From Crambe crambe (lineage: Eukaryota > Porifera > Demospongiae > Poecilosclerida > Crambeidae): a stretch of 64,000 bases of DNA. The stretch's first letter is position 1. The number at the start of each line of letters is the position of its first letter. The stretch covers positions 5,514,480 through 5,578,479 of the forward strand of contig OZ004593.1 in assembly GCA_963924555.1 (NCBI GenBank). The letters run 5' to 3'. The position numbers were made by a program, and so were the translations under genes. Below are positions 1 through 11,885 of the stretch, in pieces. A model generated the notes under the pieces. That model had not been told where the DNA came from and ran no database searches. It saw only the letters and a list, made by a program, of their open reading frames with translations.

Positions 1-405
1 TTCGAAATAAAAATGTGAAGTAGGGATGCTATTATAACTGCAGCTTCATTATGAAAACCAAGTAGTGCAGCATCGAAGCAGTATGGCCCAAAAATCTAGC
101 TGGAATATGTATTATAACTGCATGCAAGAGAGTGAACTTAGTGAAGTGACCCTTACCCATCATCAAGTACAAGATAATATTCCTACTTCACTCCCATGAT
201 CAAGGGCCAAGGGAGTGAAGTAGGAATAGTATCTCGTACTTGATGATGGGTAAGGGTCACTTCACTAAGTTCACTCTCTTGCATGCAGTTATAATACATA
301 TTCCAGCTAGATTTTTGGGCCATACTGCTTCGATGCTGCACTACTTGGTTTTCATAATGAAGCTGCAGTTATAATAGCATCCCTACTTCACATTTTTATT
401 TCGAA
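1..405. repeat. Hairpin H1, near-perfect palindrome
   Basis: Positions 1-195 pair with 211-405 (mirror sum 406) around a 15-nt loop, with a few mismatches near 165-180 and 220-235. The arm begins TTCGAAATAAAAATGTGAAG and carries TAGGGAT near its tip. The palindrome begins at the first base of the window, so the repeat may extend further left. It is larger than the other hairpins of the array, and only its ends resemble theirs. No coding potential. Confidence 0.9.
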
Positions 406-680
406 GAAATTTTTTGCATTCACTTGTAATAATAATAATAATAATAATAAGGATAATAAGATCGACGTACCGACTTACTGGCTATAGTCATCAAAATTCT
501 GCTTTGGCCATCTGTTAGAGCGGCACCTAGAGGCTGATCTTTTGCTATTAGTTTTGACTAAGGCTCTACTTCACTATTCGAGCACTCGGAACACTAGCTA
601 ATCTTTCGACGCCATTTTGAAGCACACGTCGTTAGGGGGCGTGGCTTATGGGCGGAGCCACGTAAGCTTCTTAAGTTTAG

Positions 681-715
681 CCATAGATACTATACTCCGC
701 CCCGGGATTGGAAAC
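681..715 (+). repeat. Left terminal inverted repeat of the P-like element
   Basis: 35 bp beginning CCATAGATACTATACTCCGC. It matches the reverse complement of 5614-5648 without mismatch. TTTAG lies immediately outside (676-680). Confidence 0.93.
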
Positions 716-796
716 CGGAGATTTCCCGCGGACACTCCGTGTTGGAGGAGAAATTGCGCGCGAAAATTTGTCGCTATGACAATAACTGGCTTTATA

Positions 797-1883
797 ATGG
801 CTTCTTGTTCTACAGCAAGCATACTAGATGAGCTAGAAGGACAAGGTAAGCTACTACAAGTATAAATCATCACAATAAGTTTACTAATAAATTATCACAG
901 GTCTGTTGCTGAAGGCTGTCAATGCTTTACTAGCAGATGATGCCTTCACATTAGATACTGAAGCTACAAAAAGTTCATATGAAATTGCTGAAAAACTATC
1001 TCGCTTTATCATCGAAAATGAAACTGTTGTTTCAATATTTGAAGCCAGACTAGCACTGGTGCTAGGTAGCTGCATTGAATGGAGAAGAACAAAACAAAAT
1101 AAAAACAGAGAGCAAACATGGTCATCTTACCACAAAATACGAGCGTGTGATACATACCAAACAATGTGGAAGGATCTATTAGAGCAATCCAGTATCGAAT
1201 TTAATGAATCCTGTACAATATTTTATCAGTATATCGGACATCACATTTTTAAGGAACTGATAAAGATCTGTCATCCTGTACCTACTGTAGCTTCCACTCC
1301 ACCACCGTCATTAACTTACAATGAAAGAAACGCTCTACGATATGTTGCTGGATATATTCCAAGACTGTTGAAAAAGAAACTTTCTACTTCAACTCACCCA
1401 TTGAAAAAGGACATAATTTTGTGCATCAGCGATCTACTGGCTGATGATGGTGATGAAGAAGATGATGATGATGATAACTCACATGACTGGGTAGACCTAG
1501 TGGATCGTGGTGGTCTTACCCTAGTAAACAATAAAACATTTGATGTTTTTGTTGCAATAGAATACGAGGTGAGAAACAGACTGGGAAAAGATATGGAGCT
1601 GACAGATGCGGTTATGAAGGAGATAGCAGAAAGCAATCAAGTTGCCTTTTTTTGGTCCCTCTTGAATGAGGAATGGCAAGAGGAGAGCAGTGTTGCCCTC
1701 CTGCATATGGTGGTCAGCCAGTTTTTGAAAATCAGAGGATTTTCCTATGCCTCCTCATGGATAGAAAACTTTAAGGCCACACATAAGAAAACCACGCAAA
1801 AATCAAAAGGAATAAGAAAACAACTAATTTCTGAATCTAGTTCCAGTGAAAAGAAAACTGTGTCACCCCAATCATCAATATGA
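797..1883 (+). CDS. Second protein of the P-like element (unknown function)
   Basis: Two exons: 797-845 starts with ATG (MASCSTASILDELEGQ) and ends at CAAG|GTAAGC; 901-1883 begins after ATTATCACAG. The join is in frame and gives 343 aa. Visible features are a motif YVAGYIPRLLKKKL near residues 164-177, an acidic run of Asp/Glu near 198-213, and a basic, Ser-rich C-terminus with KKTTQKSK that may be a nuclear signal. Similar YVAGY motifs occur in C-terminal parts of some transposases, so this could be a split-off module or an accessory factor; that is inference. No signal peptide, membrane segment or zinc finger is seen. It lies inside the transposon and converges on the transposase gene. Confidence 0.72.
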
Positions 1884-1941
1884 TGTCATAATAATGTACT
1901 TATGGAATAATGTCAGCATCAAGCTATAGCTACATGCTATA

Positions 1942-4919
1942 CTAATATAACCCAAGAGGCTTTTTAGACACTTTCCGTGGTCTTGGTCTTTTAGGGAGGG
2001 GTCTTGAATTTTCTTTTACTGATAATGTCATCTCTTCTTTCCTTCCACGGCAGTTGCCCCTTTTTGGCACTTTAACAATATTTGCCACTCTAAGGGCTTG
2101 AGTATTATTGATAAATTCCCGTACATTCGGATTGTCATGAATCCCTCCCCTCTGCCTTTGTGTGCCAAAGAAATTTTCCAAGGGATCTTGGCATATCCTC
2201 TGGCTCAAAAAAGATGACACTCCTTCCAGTGTAAAAATGTATCTGACCAGCTCAACAAAAGATTTGCCTATTGATCATCAAGATAATAGCTAATTATAAG
2301 TATTATAGCTAGTCATACTCACATGTTATTTTGAGCCCATGTCTTGTTTCTGCACTCAAGAGCATCTTATTTCGTTCTGTTTTGGTGAATTCACCAGGTC
2401 TTCCTTTTACTGATTTCTCCCAATCCTCTAAATAGCCTAAAAAATCTTCCTCTATCCACTGCATAATAGTGATGAAATAATAATGTTTTGCTACAATTTT
2501 AATTTAATTGTATTGTCATTCACTTTTAGGCATTTGTCATTTGGTGATGTGTACGGCATTTGGAATGGCTTCCTAGCATGGACACCATGAGTGTAATTGT
2601 GCACATTGAGTGCATCAAAAAATTTGTCCATGAACAAGATAAACTTTGAGGTTTCTGATGCCTGACTTCCCCCCCTGAGCAATAATGCCTTCGACACCGA
2701 CTCACTCAGCACCTGGGAAATTTTATGAAGTGATATATATAGCTACCATAATAATAATTACTTGTGCAGCCAGGTCTACCCGCATCTTTGAGAAAGATGT
2801 TAAATGTATGTGCTCGAACTTCAGCTTGGGAAGCATCCTTAATCCCATTCCACTCTTCGTGTCTTCATTGTAAAGCTTCATCAGATGGCTCCAGTAGATA
2901 TATTTCCCTCGATACTGTAGAAGAATTGTTATCAACCCCTCAACCCCTCCAAACTCAATTTTCATTCTTACCCATAGACTTCGGGATTTAGACATCCAAC
3001 AATTTCTCACTATTTTTATCAGGTGTGGTGGATCAGAAAAAAAGAATACATATCGATTCTCCAAAGTGAATGGATTTTTGGCTTTGTGTACTGTTTCGCC
3101 ATTTTTGTGTATTTTAATGAGACAACGATTAATGGAACATCCATCAAGAGTTGCTGCAAGTACCTACATAAAAATCTTAATTCATACCTAGCTATGTACA
3201 CTCTTATAAAATATTATAGGTACCTTCAGTCCCAACTTCTCAATTCGTCCTACAGCTTCGTATAGTTGATCTCCTGAGAGGTCAGCTGCTGGAAACTGAA
3301 CATATGGAAACTGTAACTTGCATAATAGTCCACGGACCATGAACACCATCATCGTTTTTGCAAGCTTCGGGGTGTAATCCACGTTACTGATTGATTGCTC
3401 GAAATAAATGAGGTGATTGTTTATTTCACCTAAGTCAGTAAACCCAATGAGTCTTCCAGAGTGTTTATCAAAAACAAGATCTTCACGTATATGCATTTCA
3501 TCAAGGAGAAGAATGACTTGTTTATTACGTTCTGGGCATGTCTTCACTCCAGAAGCATCAATAAGCATTTCATCCACTTCCTTAGAAAATCCAATGGAGG
3601 CTTTTGCATAATATGTATAATCACGCAATGTACGCTGAGACGGTAACTTGATACAACCAGAGTCTCGCAGAGTCTCATAAGCCCCACTAGACCTGTAAAT
3701 CATTTACACAATGATTACATATATAGAGCTAATTAAGATGCACCTGTGTCTCAGTGTAAGGCACCAGTGTATCATAAGTGGGTGCCATTTCATGCTGCGT
3801 GGATTTTTTTTTGTAGCTGCTTCCATCTGTTGAGCCCAGAAGAGCTGTCTAAAGGAATCCTCAGGAAGGCTTTTCATAAATGAAAGCACTTCAGATGATT
3901 TCATTATTCCCACCATATCTTTATGCATGTCTTCATCAAGAGTAATGCCGATTTTATCAGTTTTCTCTTCAATTTTTTGGATCATCCTATCTAACCTCTT
4001 CATAAGTATTCTTTCTTGATGATGGAAATTTTTGAGCCGATCAATCAGATGAGGAAGAGATTGATACCTGCGTGTTTATAATATATCAATAATACTACTA
4101 AATGTATGGTATAGCTACAGCTGTATACCTGTAGTTCACATGGCTGGCTGCTGCTGTATGACTGGCCTCTTTCAGCATGGCATCTTGACTTCGCTGCAAT
4201 TGTACTAGAAGTGTACATCTATGTGTTGCACATGCAGAACATCTTTCAGCTTTTCTGGTGCCTTCTATTAGGAAATGGCAGTTATCATGACGTATGGTGG
4301 AGACGGATATGTCGTCAATAAAACCTGCACCCTTTCCTATCAGTATATCCATTCAGTATGCATGGTGAGAAAAAAAATTGTAATAATAATTATTACCATG
4401 GTAGCCATGAAGTGTGATCGATCTTTGCTGCCACATTTTGATGAGGTTGGTATCTGCATTTCCAGTACATACTTTGCTGGAATCAATTTTTGAAATGATG
4501 GTTTCAATAGCTGGAACACTTGATACCACAGTAGGTAAATTCCACAATAATTCACATTTCATAGGATTCAGCTTGTGGTTGGGAAATGATATGCTCCATT
4601 TCAAATCTTCAGCTATAGATAATGTTACTATATCAGTTCTTGATGATTCTTTGATTGAGGTACTCAATTTGCATAGAGTAACAGGTATTTTGGGTGCATC
4701 AAGAATGATCCACGTTGGTGGTAAACCAAAAAATTTGAGCCTTGCGTGTAGAGCAGTGGCATCAATTTCTCTTCCAAGGTATGATGCAATGGGAAAGGAG
4801 ACAAGGAGAGGTGGTAAGTGCTTTTTTGGTGGTGATATTATAAGCCCATTGATTGCTCTCTGCTGCTGCTTCTTTCTGCATGATTTTCGAGCACTCAAGC
4901 GAAACTTCCTTCCACCCAT
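1942..4919 (-). CDS. P-superfamily (THAP9-like) transposase, 8 exons
   Basis: Catalyses cut-and-paste movement of the surrounding element in the nucleus. Predicted exons in order of transcription: 4397-4919, 4129-4336, 3744-4067, 3224-3692, 2762-3163, 2524-2712, 2323-2458 and 1942-2267. All have GT..AG borders, and the 2,577 nt (858 aa plus stop) stay in frame. Family motifs in order: a Cys/His patch RCSACATHR (exon 2); RWHP-like MKWHP then LPSQRTLRDY; LLLDEMHI with Asp416; GRLIGFTDLG; LAATLDG with Asp515; FFFSDPPHLIK; HLTSFSKMRVDLAAQ; ASETSKFILFMDKFFDALN; QDPLENFFGTQRQRG near 777-790. The two Asp residues fit the RNase H-like catalytic positions; I did not assign the third acidic residue. 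No N-terminal THAP zinc finger (C2CH) is seen, which is unusual. An in-frame ATG at 4940 is an alternative start. Confidence 0.88.
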
Positions 4920-5613
4920 GGCTGATAGAAATAAATACATAGCCTATATAGCTTATTATCCCATGCACAATGCACAGCTATAGTCATGGTTGTAGTTAGC
5001 TAGCTATATATGAATGTGGTGTTACTTTACAGATAGCTGATCAATGTCATAATTTTATAGATTAGCAAAAGTGCATCATTACAAGAGTACACCAAATCTT
5101 ATATTGCTCAAGCGATAATCTAGTCCTAGCTTTAGTATTTGCATGATGGAGCTTTTCTTTTAATATTATAGTACTGGTGTTCTTCCCCCGACCAGTTAAG
5201 ACCCTATCATACCTCTAACTGAGTAAAACTAGACTATCATTGTAGCACACTTGTTATAAACAAGCTCAAGCGATATCCCAATCCTAGTTGCAGCAGATTC
5301 ATGAAAAAATAATGCTCAAATGCTCCTTATATGGACATTTTTACCCCAACAAGTTCTGTACATATATTTATTTCTTGGAGTGAGAATATCTCTATCCCAA
5401 ACTGCTTTTGCTCTACTGAATTCATAGCATTAGTAAGCTACCTATGGATACTAAAGTTTGACCATCTTTTTACCGTATAGATTCTATTGCTCACCTTATA
5501 ATAACGAAAAAACCTCCGTTGCTACGGCTAGTTGACGACCGTTACTATACAACACGGAGTGTCCGCGCATGTTTTGTATTGTTGTAATGGAAAAATTTGG
5601 ATGCGCAGACTTC
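4920..5613. other. 5' region of the transposase gene, no further gene
   Basis: About 690 bp between the transposase start and the right terminal repeat. It should contain the promoter and 5' leader, but no recognisable TATA or initiator can be singled out in the AT-rich sequence. The 17-bp subterminal inverted repeat (5550-5566) is here. Confidence 0.5.
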
Positions 5614-5648
5614 GTTTCCAATCCCGGGGCGGAGTATAGTATCTATGG
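5614..5648 (-). repeat. Right terminal inverted repeat of the P-like element
   Basis: Perfect mirror of 681-715, ending TATAGTATCTATGG. TTTAG lies immediately outside (5649-5653). Confidence 0.93.
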
Positions 5649-6015
5649 TTTAGCTTAGCTTAATCGTCTTATCTGATGATGTTCCAGTCACTCCTTGCTG
5701 AATTACAGTACAGATGCTCATCTTATAGTATATTATAGCCAGTACTTGGCTGTAGTGTAGTCAGCTCACATGTCATTTAGCTACATTGCTGTTTACATTG
5801 CTGTTGCTGTAAAGTTTTATATTAAATAATAGACAAAACTTAAATAGCTAAACAAATTCTTCAACCAGAGACTGCTACCTACGAAAGAAAAAGATACTCA
5901 TGTCAAATTAATAATCACTGCATGCATATACTCTCAGTTGAAGTGACAGTAAATACTGCCACATACACAAACTTATATTAAACTTCAAGCACTAAGAAAA
6001 AAGGATAGAAACAAG

Positions 6016-6263
6016 TGAGTGTAAAAAATTTCTTCTAAATAAAAAGGTTAAGTAGGGATAGCCTAAAATCTAGCTGGCTATATAATGTACTGCAGCCTCG
6101 TATGAATACAATCCCTACTTTTACAACTGCTATAGCTAGCTATAGGTAGTGGATGTAAATGTAGGGATTGTATTCATACGAGGCTGCAGTACATTATATA
6201 GCCAGCTAGATTTTAGGCTATCCCTACTTAACCTTTTTATTTAGAAGAAATTTTTTACACTCA
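6016..6263. repeat. Hairpin H2 (foldback, ~250 bp)
   Basis: Palindrome with mirror sum 12,279. Arms begin TGAGTGTAAAAAATTTCTTC, carry AAGTAGGGATAGCC and end inside at ACAATCCCTAC. The ~40-bp centre holds TATAGCTAGCTATA. Confidence 0.88.
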
Positions 6264-6264
6264 T

Positions 6265-6481
6265 CAGAGAGTGCGCTAGCACTCTCTAAGTAGGGATGGC
6301 GGGTCAAAGGTCATAAGACTGTATGAACTAAAAACTCTTCTTTCTCTTCTACCCTTGCTCTACAGGTTCTCAGAAGGCTACAGTGAATTATTACATCTAC
6401 AAAGAAGAGAGGAGAATGTTCCAAAACCAAAAATTCATTCGCTAACATAAGAAAAAAACGATGTCTAAAATTGACTTTTGT
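6265..6481 (+). mobile_element. Short insertion sharing its end with the Helitron-like element
   Basis: About 217 bp inserted between hairpin H2 and its (TAA)n tract. It starts CAGAGAGTGCGCTAGCACTC, forming a 9-bp stem with a GCTA loop, then CTAAGTAGGGATGGC. The 10-kb element at 53690 starts with the same design (CAGAGAGCGCGGTAGCGCTC then CTATGTAGGGATGAC). It ends in a pyrimidine-rich stretch TTCTTTTTCTTTA next to TAATAA. No coding. Probably a non-autonomous relative; the right edge is uncertain by several bases because of the repeat tract. Confidence 0.6.
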
Positions 6482-6960
6482 TCTTTTTCTTTATAATAAT
6501 AATAATAATAATAATAATAAGGATAATAAATATAAGATCGACGTACCGGCTTACTGGCTATAGTCATCAAAATTCTGCTTTGGCCATCTGTTAGAGCGGC
6601 ACCTAGAGGCTGATCTTTTGCTATTAGTTTTGACTAAGGCTCTACTTCACTATTCGAGCACTCGGAACACTAGCCAATCTTTCGACGCCATTTTGAAGCG
6701 CACGTCGGTAGGGGGCGGGGCTTATGGGCGGAGCCACGTAAGCTTCTCAGTTTAATCGTTTAGGTAGCTAATTTTATTCTTATCTGATGATGTTCCAGTC
6801 ACTCCTTGCTGAATTACAGTACAGATGCTCATCTTATAGTAGTATTATAGCCAGTACTTGGCTGTAGTGTCTCAGTTGAAGTGACGGTCACTACTGCCAT
6901 TCAATTCTTTACATACACAAACTTACATTCAACTTCAAGCAATAAGAAAAAAGGATGGAA

Positions 6961-7222
6961 ACAAGTGAGCGTAAAAAATTTCTTCTAAATAAAAAGGTTA
7001 AGTAGGGATAGCCTAAAATCTAGCTGGGCTATAATAATGTACTGCAGCCTCATATGAAAACAATCCCTACTTTTACAACTGCCATAGCTAGCTATAGGTA
7101 GTGGATGTAGATGTAGGGATTGTTTTCATATGAGGCTGCAGTACATTATTATAGCCCAGCTAGATTTTAGGCTATCCCTACTTAACCTTTTTATTTAGAA
7201 GAAATTTTTTACGCTCACTTGT
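6961..7222. repeat. Hairpin H3 (foldback, 262 bp)
   Basis: Palindrome with mirror sum 14,183, from ACAAGTGAGCGTAAAAAATT to its reverse complement ending GCTCACTTGT. It is mirrored by hairpin H5 at 63735-63996, because both belong to the large inverted duplication. Confidence 0.9.
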
Positions 7223-7630
7223 AATAATAATAATAAGGATAATAAATATAAGATCGACGTACCGGCTTACTGGCTATAGTCATCAAAATTCTGCTTTGGC
7301 CATCTGTTAGAGCGGCACCTAGAGGCTGGTCTTTTGCTATTAGTTTTGACTAAGGCTCTACTTCACTATTCGAGCACTGGGAACAATAGCCAATCTTTCG
7401 ACGCCATTTTGAAGCGCACGTCGGTAGGGGGGGGGGCTTATGGGCGGAGCCACGTAAGCTTCCAAGTTTAGGTAGCTAATTTTATTCTTATCTGATGATG
7501 TTCTAGTCACTCCTTGCTGAATTACAGTACAGATGCTCATCTTATAGTAGTATCACTACTGCCATTCAATTCTTTACATACACAAACTTACATTCAACTT
7601 CAAGCAATAAGAAAAAAGGATGGAAACAAG

Positions 7631-7882
7631 TGAGTGCAAAAAATTTCTTCTAAATAAAAAGGTTAAGTAGGGATAGCTTAAAATCTAGCTGGGCTATAAT
7701 AATGTACTGCAGCCTCGTATGAAAACAATCCCTACTTTTACAACTGTCATAGCTAGCTATAGGTAGTGGATGTAAATGTAGGGATTGTTTTCATACGAGG
7801 CTGCAGTACATTATTATAGCCCAGTTAGATTTTAAGCTATCCCTACTTAACCTTTTTATTTAGAAGAAATTTTTTGCACTCA
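7631..7882. repeat. Hairpin H4 (foldback, 252 bp)
   Basis: Palindrome with mirror sum 15,513, TGAGTGCAAAAAATTTCTTC to GAAGAAATTTTTTGCACTCA. It is the last hairpin of the array. The GCGAGCGAGCGAAGCGAGTG stretch follows immediately. Its copy in the right arm is 53037-53288. Confidence 0.9.
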
Positions 7883-7957
7883 TTGCAGCGAGCGAGCGAA
7901 GCGAGTGAGCTGACTCTCAGGTCATGACTCATTGAAATTTTAAATATATATATATAT

Positions 7958-9110
7958 CTAGGTCTACACTCCAAAATGCCCCAGGCGTACGTACGTACGT
8001 ACGTGTCGTGCAATAGTAGCGCCCCTGCGCGTGCATTTATGCGCATGCTCCAGTTGCAATTGCTTGATTGATTTCTACATCGCTTTGTATATAGCATGGT
8101 GGATAGTAGGGCTAGGCTTATCTAAGTGGATTGTAGGCACTAGACATATCCAAGTGCTTTGTGGTAAGTACTTAGCTTTCTATGCATGCAGCCGCCTGCC
8201 ACTTAGCTACATAGCTAACACAACAGCAAAGCAAGCTCAACATTTCTACAGCCTTTTGGGCAGCAGGCACAAGAGGCTTATCTAAGCGGCTTGTAGGCAC
8301 TAGGCTTATCTAAGTGCTTTGAGGTAAGCATGTATGCAGCTGCCTGCCACCACTTACATGACTCTTAGCAATATCAAGCACTGAAGCCTATCAGCTACTT
8401 TAATTGCTCACTGTCAAATGCTGCACATTGCTATAGATACTCGACAGCAAATGAAAATCGTTGAAGAATACTTGCTTGCTCGCTCGCTGTCAACTGAATG
8501 TTGAACATTGCCCTAGTATATCTAGGTCTACACTCCAAAATGCCCCAGGCATACGTACGTACGTACGTACGTACGTGTCGTGCAATTAAATAGTAGCGCC
8601 CCTGCGCGTGCATTTATGCGCATGCTCCAGTTGCAATTGCTTGATTGATTTCTACATCGCTTTGTATATAGCATGGTGGATAGTAGGGCTAGGCTTATCT
8701 AAGTGGATTGTAGACACTAGACATATCCAAGTACTTTGTGGTAAGTACTTAGCTTTCTATGCATGCAGCTGCCTGCCACTTAGCTACATAACACAACAGC
8801 AAAGCACAAATGAACTATCAGCTCAACATTTCTACAGCCTTTTGGGCAGCAGGCACAAGACTGACAAGAGGCTTATCTAAGCGGCTTGTAGGCACTAGGC
8901 TTATCTAAGTGCTTTGAGGTAAGCATGTATGCAGCTGCCTGCCACCACTTACATGACTCTTAGCAATATCAAGCACTGAAGCCTATCAGCTACTTTAATT
9001 GCTCACTGTCAACTGCACATTGCTACAGATACTCAACAGCAAATGAAAATCGTTGAAGAATACTTGCTTGCTCACTCGCTGTCAACTGAATGTTGAACAT
9101 TGCCCTAGTT
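7958..9110 (+). repeat. Tandem duplication of a ~560-bp segment
   Basis: The block starting TCTAGGTCTACACTCCAAAA at 7958 starts again at 8520. Both copies run through (ACGT)n, GCGCCCCTGCGCGTGCATTT, TTGCAATTGCTTGATTGATT and AAATCGTTGAAGAATACTTG. The copies differ by small indels. Short reading frames in it look fortuitous. The mirror copy is at about 51809-52961. Confidence 0.85.
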
Positions 9111-10292
9111 CTAGTGCCTATATGATTATGAATAAAGGAAGAAGTAGCTTACTAGCTAGCTAGCTAGTTCAAAGAACGAAGAGTGTAAAAATCAAGTCCA
9201 GTGTTGTGAGCCAAAAGGTAGTTATAAGTTATCACAAATAAATAATCGTTTTTGTTGACAAAAGGATCGTAGTGTCGGATAAAACATTTGGATCTATTCC
9301 CTGAAGATAACAGTAAGTAGCTACTGATTCCATTGTCACTGCTGCACAACAGAGCATGTTGGAGGTTCAGAGCCTATTATGACACATACATTTGATATAC
9401 ATGCAGTCATACAAAGAACTGAAGCACTCAATTGCTTCCATTCTCTATAACAACAACAGAAATGAGTTTTGTTGACAACCGAAATCCATGCAAAGTTGTG
9501 GTGATCTCCATTTTTGCAGCTCCACTTTAAATTTGTGCAGGTGAGCCCGAGTTCATTCTAAACATAATCGCCAGCTCTGTACTTGTCAGGTGCAGGTGCA
9601 TGAGAATCCATCTGAGCAGCACTACAGACAGCATGACTTCCACTACCATTTTATTCTAGTTCTCCACTTCCCAACTTGGCCAAACCAGTTTTGGACTTGT
9701 ATAGGCTGCCTGCATAATTATGGTAAAACATGTACGTAGTTGTTGTAGCACCAACGGATTGGTACATATAATTATAGCATAACTGTCATAGCCAATCTCT
9801 CTCTCTCTTTGTATTCCATGCAACATACACTAAGCTAGCTCACTATAGTTGCTGTGGCTATTGCCACCTATCAATCATTCCAGTGGCAAAATTATTGATT
9901 TGACTTTATTATTTTGAACAACACTGACAAGTTGTTGTTTTTTGTTTCGTTTATATTGTTGTTTTAGTTGTATTTTTTTTGTTATCGTTGTTTGTTTTTT
10001 TTTGATTTGGTTTTGTTTTTGCAACCTAAAACAGCATTTATATAAACTATAGCTAGCTACGTATTGTTAGAACATGCATGAATGTTTAATGGATAGTGAA
10101 ACATGGTCAGGCTCTACGTAAAAATTTAATTCAGGAGACATTTGCGTAGATGTTCTAGCTACAGTGTTCATACAGTGATAGCTACGTATAACAGATTTTT
10201 AACAAATATAAGGTTAGGTTCAACTATTGAGGAGCCCTAGGGGACAGTCTACACTAGGGTATAGTGTCCGGGGGGACAATTTATAGAGGGAC
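9111..10292. other. No gene recognised
   Basis: I see no convincing coding sequence. The stretch has a (CT)n run near 9800 and a T/G-rich low-complexity tract at about 9920-10020. Near 10230-10290 are repeated GTCTACACTAGGG / GATCTACACC strings beside the following transposon. Confidence 0.5.
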
Positions 10293-10301
10293 GATCTACA
10301 C

Positions 10302-11885
10302 CAGGGGGGGTCGGACAAGCTTTTCGCGAAATTGGCTCGCAAAGCTTTGCAAGAATAGACGCGCAGTAAAGAATGGTTGGAATGTAATTAACCTGATGTT
10401 TGATAGGCTGTTTCTCCAGCTTTAAGCGTTTGTAGATGATTTTACCTTGGCACAAGAAAGATCTAGTAAGCTAGTTGCTAGAAAGCAAACCAGTTTTAGC
10501 TGGGCTTTGAAATTCAGTTAGCAATTAACCTTTTTCTGAATCTCCAAAACAGGACGGGGATGGATTAGGTTCAGTCGATTTTCAGAAATCTACCTGTTAG
10601 ATCTATCTACAGTCCAATTTAAGTTCATTCAAAGCGTACATATCTCGAGGAATAGCAACTTCCAAAAATGTATTGAAATTCTAGCGATTTTACATTTTGG
10701 GCCCAGTTGGTGGGGTCAAAGGTCAGCATTTAACCCTTTCAACCAGATGGCTTTCCCACGACTTTGGCGGGAATTTCAGCTATTCTATTGAGAACCAAGA
10801 GGCCCATGCTGTAGCCAGGATTTTATGGCTCAGGAGGACCTCAAAGATTAATTATAATGTTACTCAGCTATTAAGGTATTTTCAATGCTAATACGAACTA
10901 TATCAATTCAGTGCAAGTGACTAAGCTATATTATTACCATCAAAGGGGGGAGGGGCTCAAGCCTATTGAGTCACCTGCTGGCTACAGGCCTGTCTATCCC
11001 TCCCACAAAACACCAGAAGGGATCAGAGGAGGTTGATTTGGGCATTGCAAATTATCCACCAGGTGTAACGCGTCGGACTGGCCCGCTAAATGCTCTGCTT
11101 CTCTTTGCAGTAATTATAATGGAGTGATGACTGACTGACAAGTGATGATTGCACAAAACAACTGCACTCACAGACGTAGACTGACAAGTGCACACTGTTA
11201 TAACGTTAATATAGCTACTAGTGGCCGGCCCAATGGTTGGGGCCCCGCGCTCCTAATGACATACTTAATATGACATGCATACATAGTAGCTAACTATAAA
11301 GTCAATTATTACACAGAATTGACAAATTCTTCCAACTGCTTTACACCCTTGTTCAGCGCCTGTTGCACAACCCTCACTTCAGAGATGCAATGAATAAAAT
11401 ATACATTTCTCATCCTGACAGCCTTTGCACCAAAACATGTCGTTAGATATGCACATAGTGAGCTAGCTATCATGTTCATCACAAAGTTACACCTTTCATT
11501 TGTCACAAGATCAGATATCCGAGGGATGTACACTTATGAGACTACTAGTGAAGGCCTGGGTGGTTACACAGGAAATCCTCTTCTCTCTTTTCAACCATGG
11601 CTACTTTGTTGCAAGAAGAGTAGCTATCTCCATCACTTCAAAGAGAAACTGATCTTCACTATGCTAGAAAATACTTGCAACTTACTCCTCGTTCCTCAAA
11701 GAAGACTCAGGATTAGGATGTAGCAGACACTAAGACTTAGAGACCTAGTAGAGTTAAATATCATGACCTTTAACCCCAGTGTGACCTTTGACCCCACCAA
11801 CTGGGCCCAAATTGTAAAATCGCGAAATGCGATGTGAATAAAAAGTGCCTACTCAGCAATAATTGACCTTGTCCGACCCCCCCTG
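10302..11885. mobile_element. Non-autonomous DNA transposon, 18-bp TIRs, 9-bp TSD
   Basis: Terminal inverted repeats CAGGGGGGGTCGGACAAG (10302-10319) and its complement (11868-11885) are perfect. Both sides carry the 9-bp direct repeat GATCTACAC (10293-10301 and 11886-11894). A 9-bp duplication suggests the Mutator/MULE superfamily, but there is no transposase. A second, nested pair of 42-bp inverted repeats lies at 10684-10725 and 11782-11823 (one mismatch), so one element probably inserted into another, or the ends are composite. Small frames inside (for example 11309-11533 minus) do not resemble known proteins. The mirror copy is 49034-50617. Confidence 0.85.

Larger units (their letters stand above)
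681..5648. mobile_element. Complete P-like DNA transposon with two convergent genes
   Basis: A 4,968-bp element bounded by perfect 35-bp terminal inverted repeats (681-715 and 5614-5648) and by a subterminal 17-bp inverted repeat (728-744 and 5550-5566), an arrangement reminiscent of the internal repeats of P elements. It contains a P-superfamily transposase gene on the minus strand and a second gene on the plus strand, converging with 58 bp between their stop codons. It interrupts an array unit: sister units at 6740-6790 and 7455-7500 run uninterrupted from the GCCACGTAAGCTTC motif to CTTATCTGATGATG. The pentamer TTTAG flanks both ends. P elements normally make 8-bp duplications, so the target duplication is imperfect or partly decayed. 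Both gene models stay open, so the copy may be recent. Confidence 0.88.
1..7882. repeat. Array of hairpin-plus-body repeat units
   Basis: Three to four related units lie head to tail. Each is a palindrome (1-405, 6016-6263, 6961-7222, 7631-7882), then a (TAA)n/AAGGATAATAA tract, then a conserved body. The bodies begin at about 421, 6482 and 7223 and share the order: GATCGACGTACCG, CTGCTTTGGCCATCTG, GGGGCTTATGGGCGGAGCC, then CTTATCTGATGATGTT and AAGGATGGAAACAAGTG before the next hairpin. Subtracting the P-like insertion (4,968 bp) and a ~217-bp insertion leaves periods of about 0.67-1.0 kb. No protein coding is evident in the bodies. The units may be tandem copies of one non-autonomous element. 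Confidence 0.8.
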
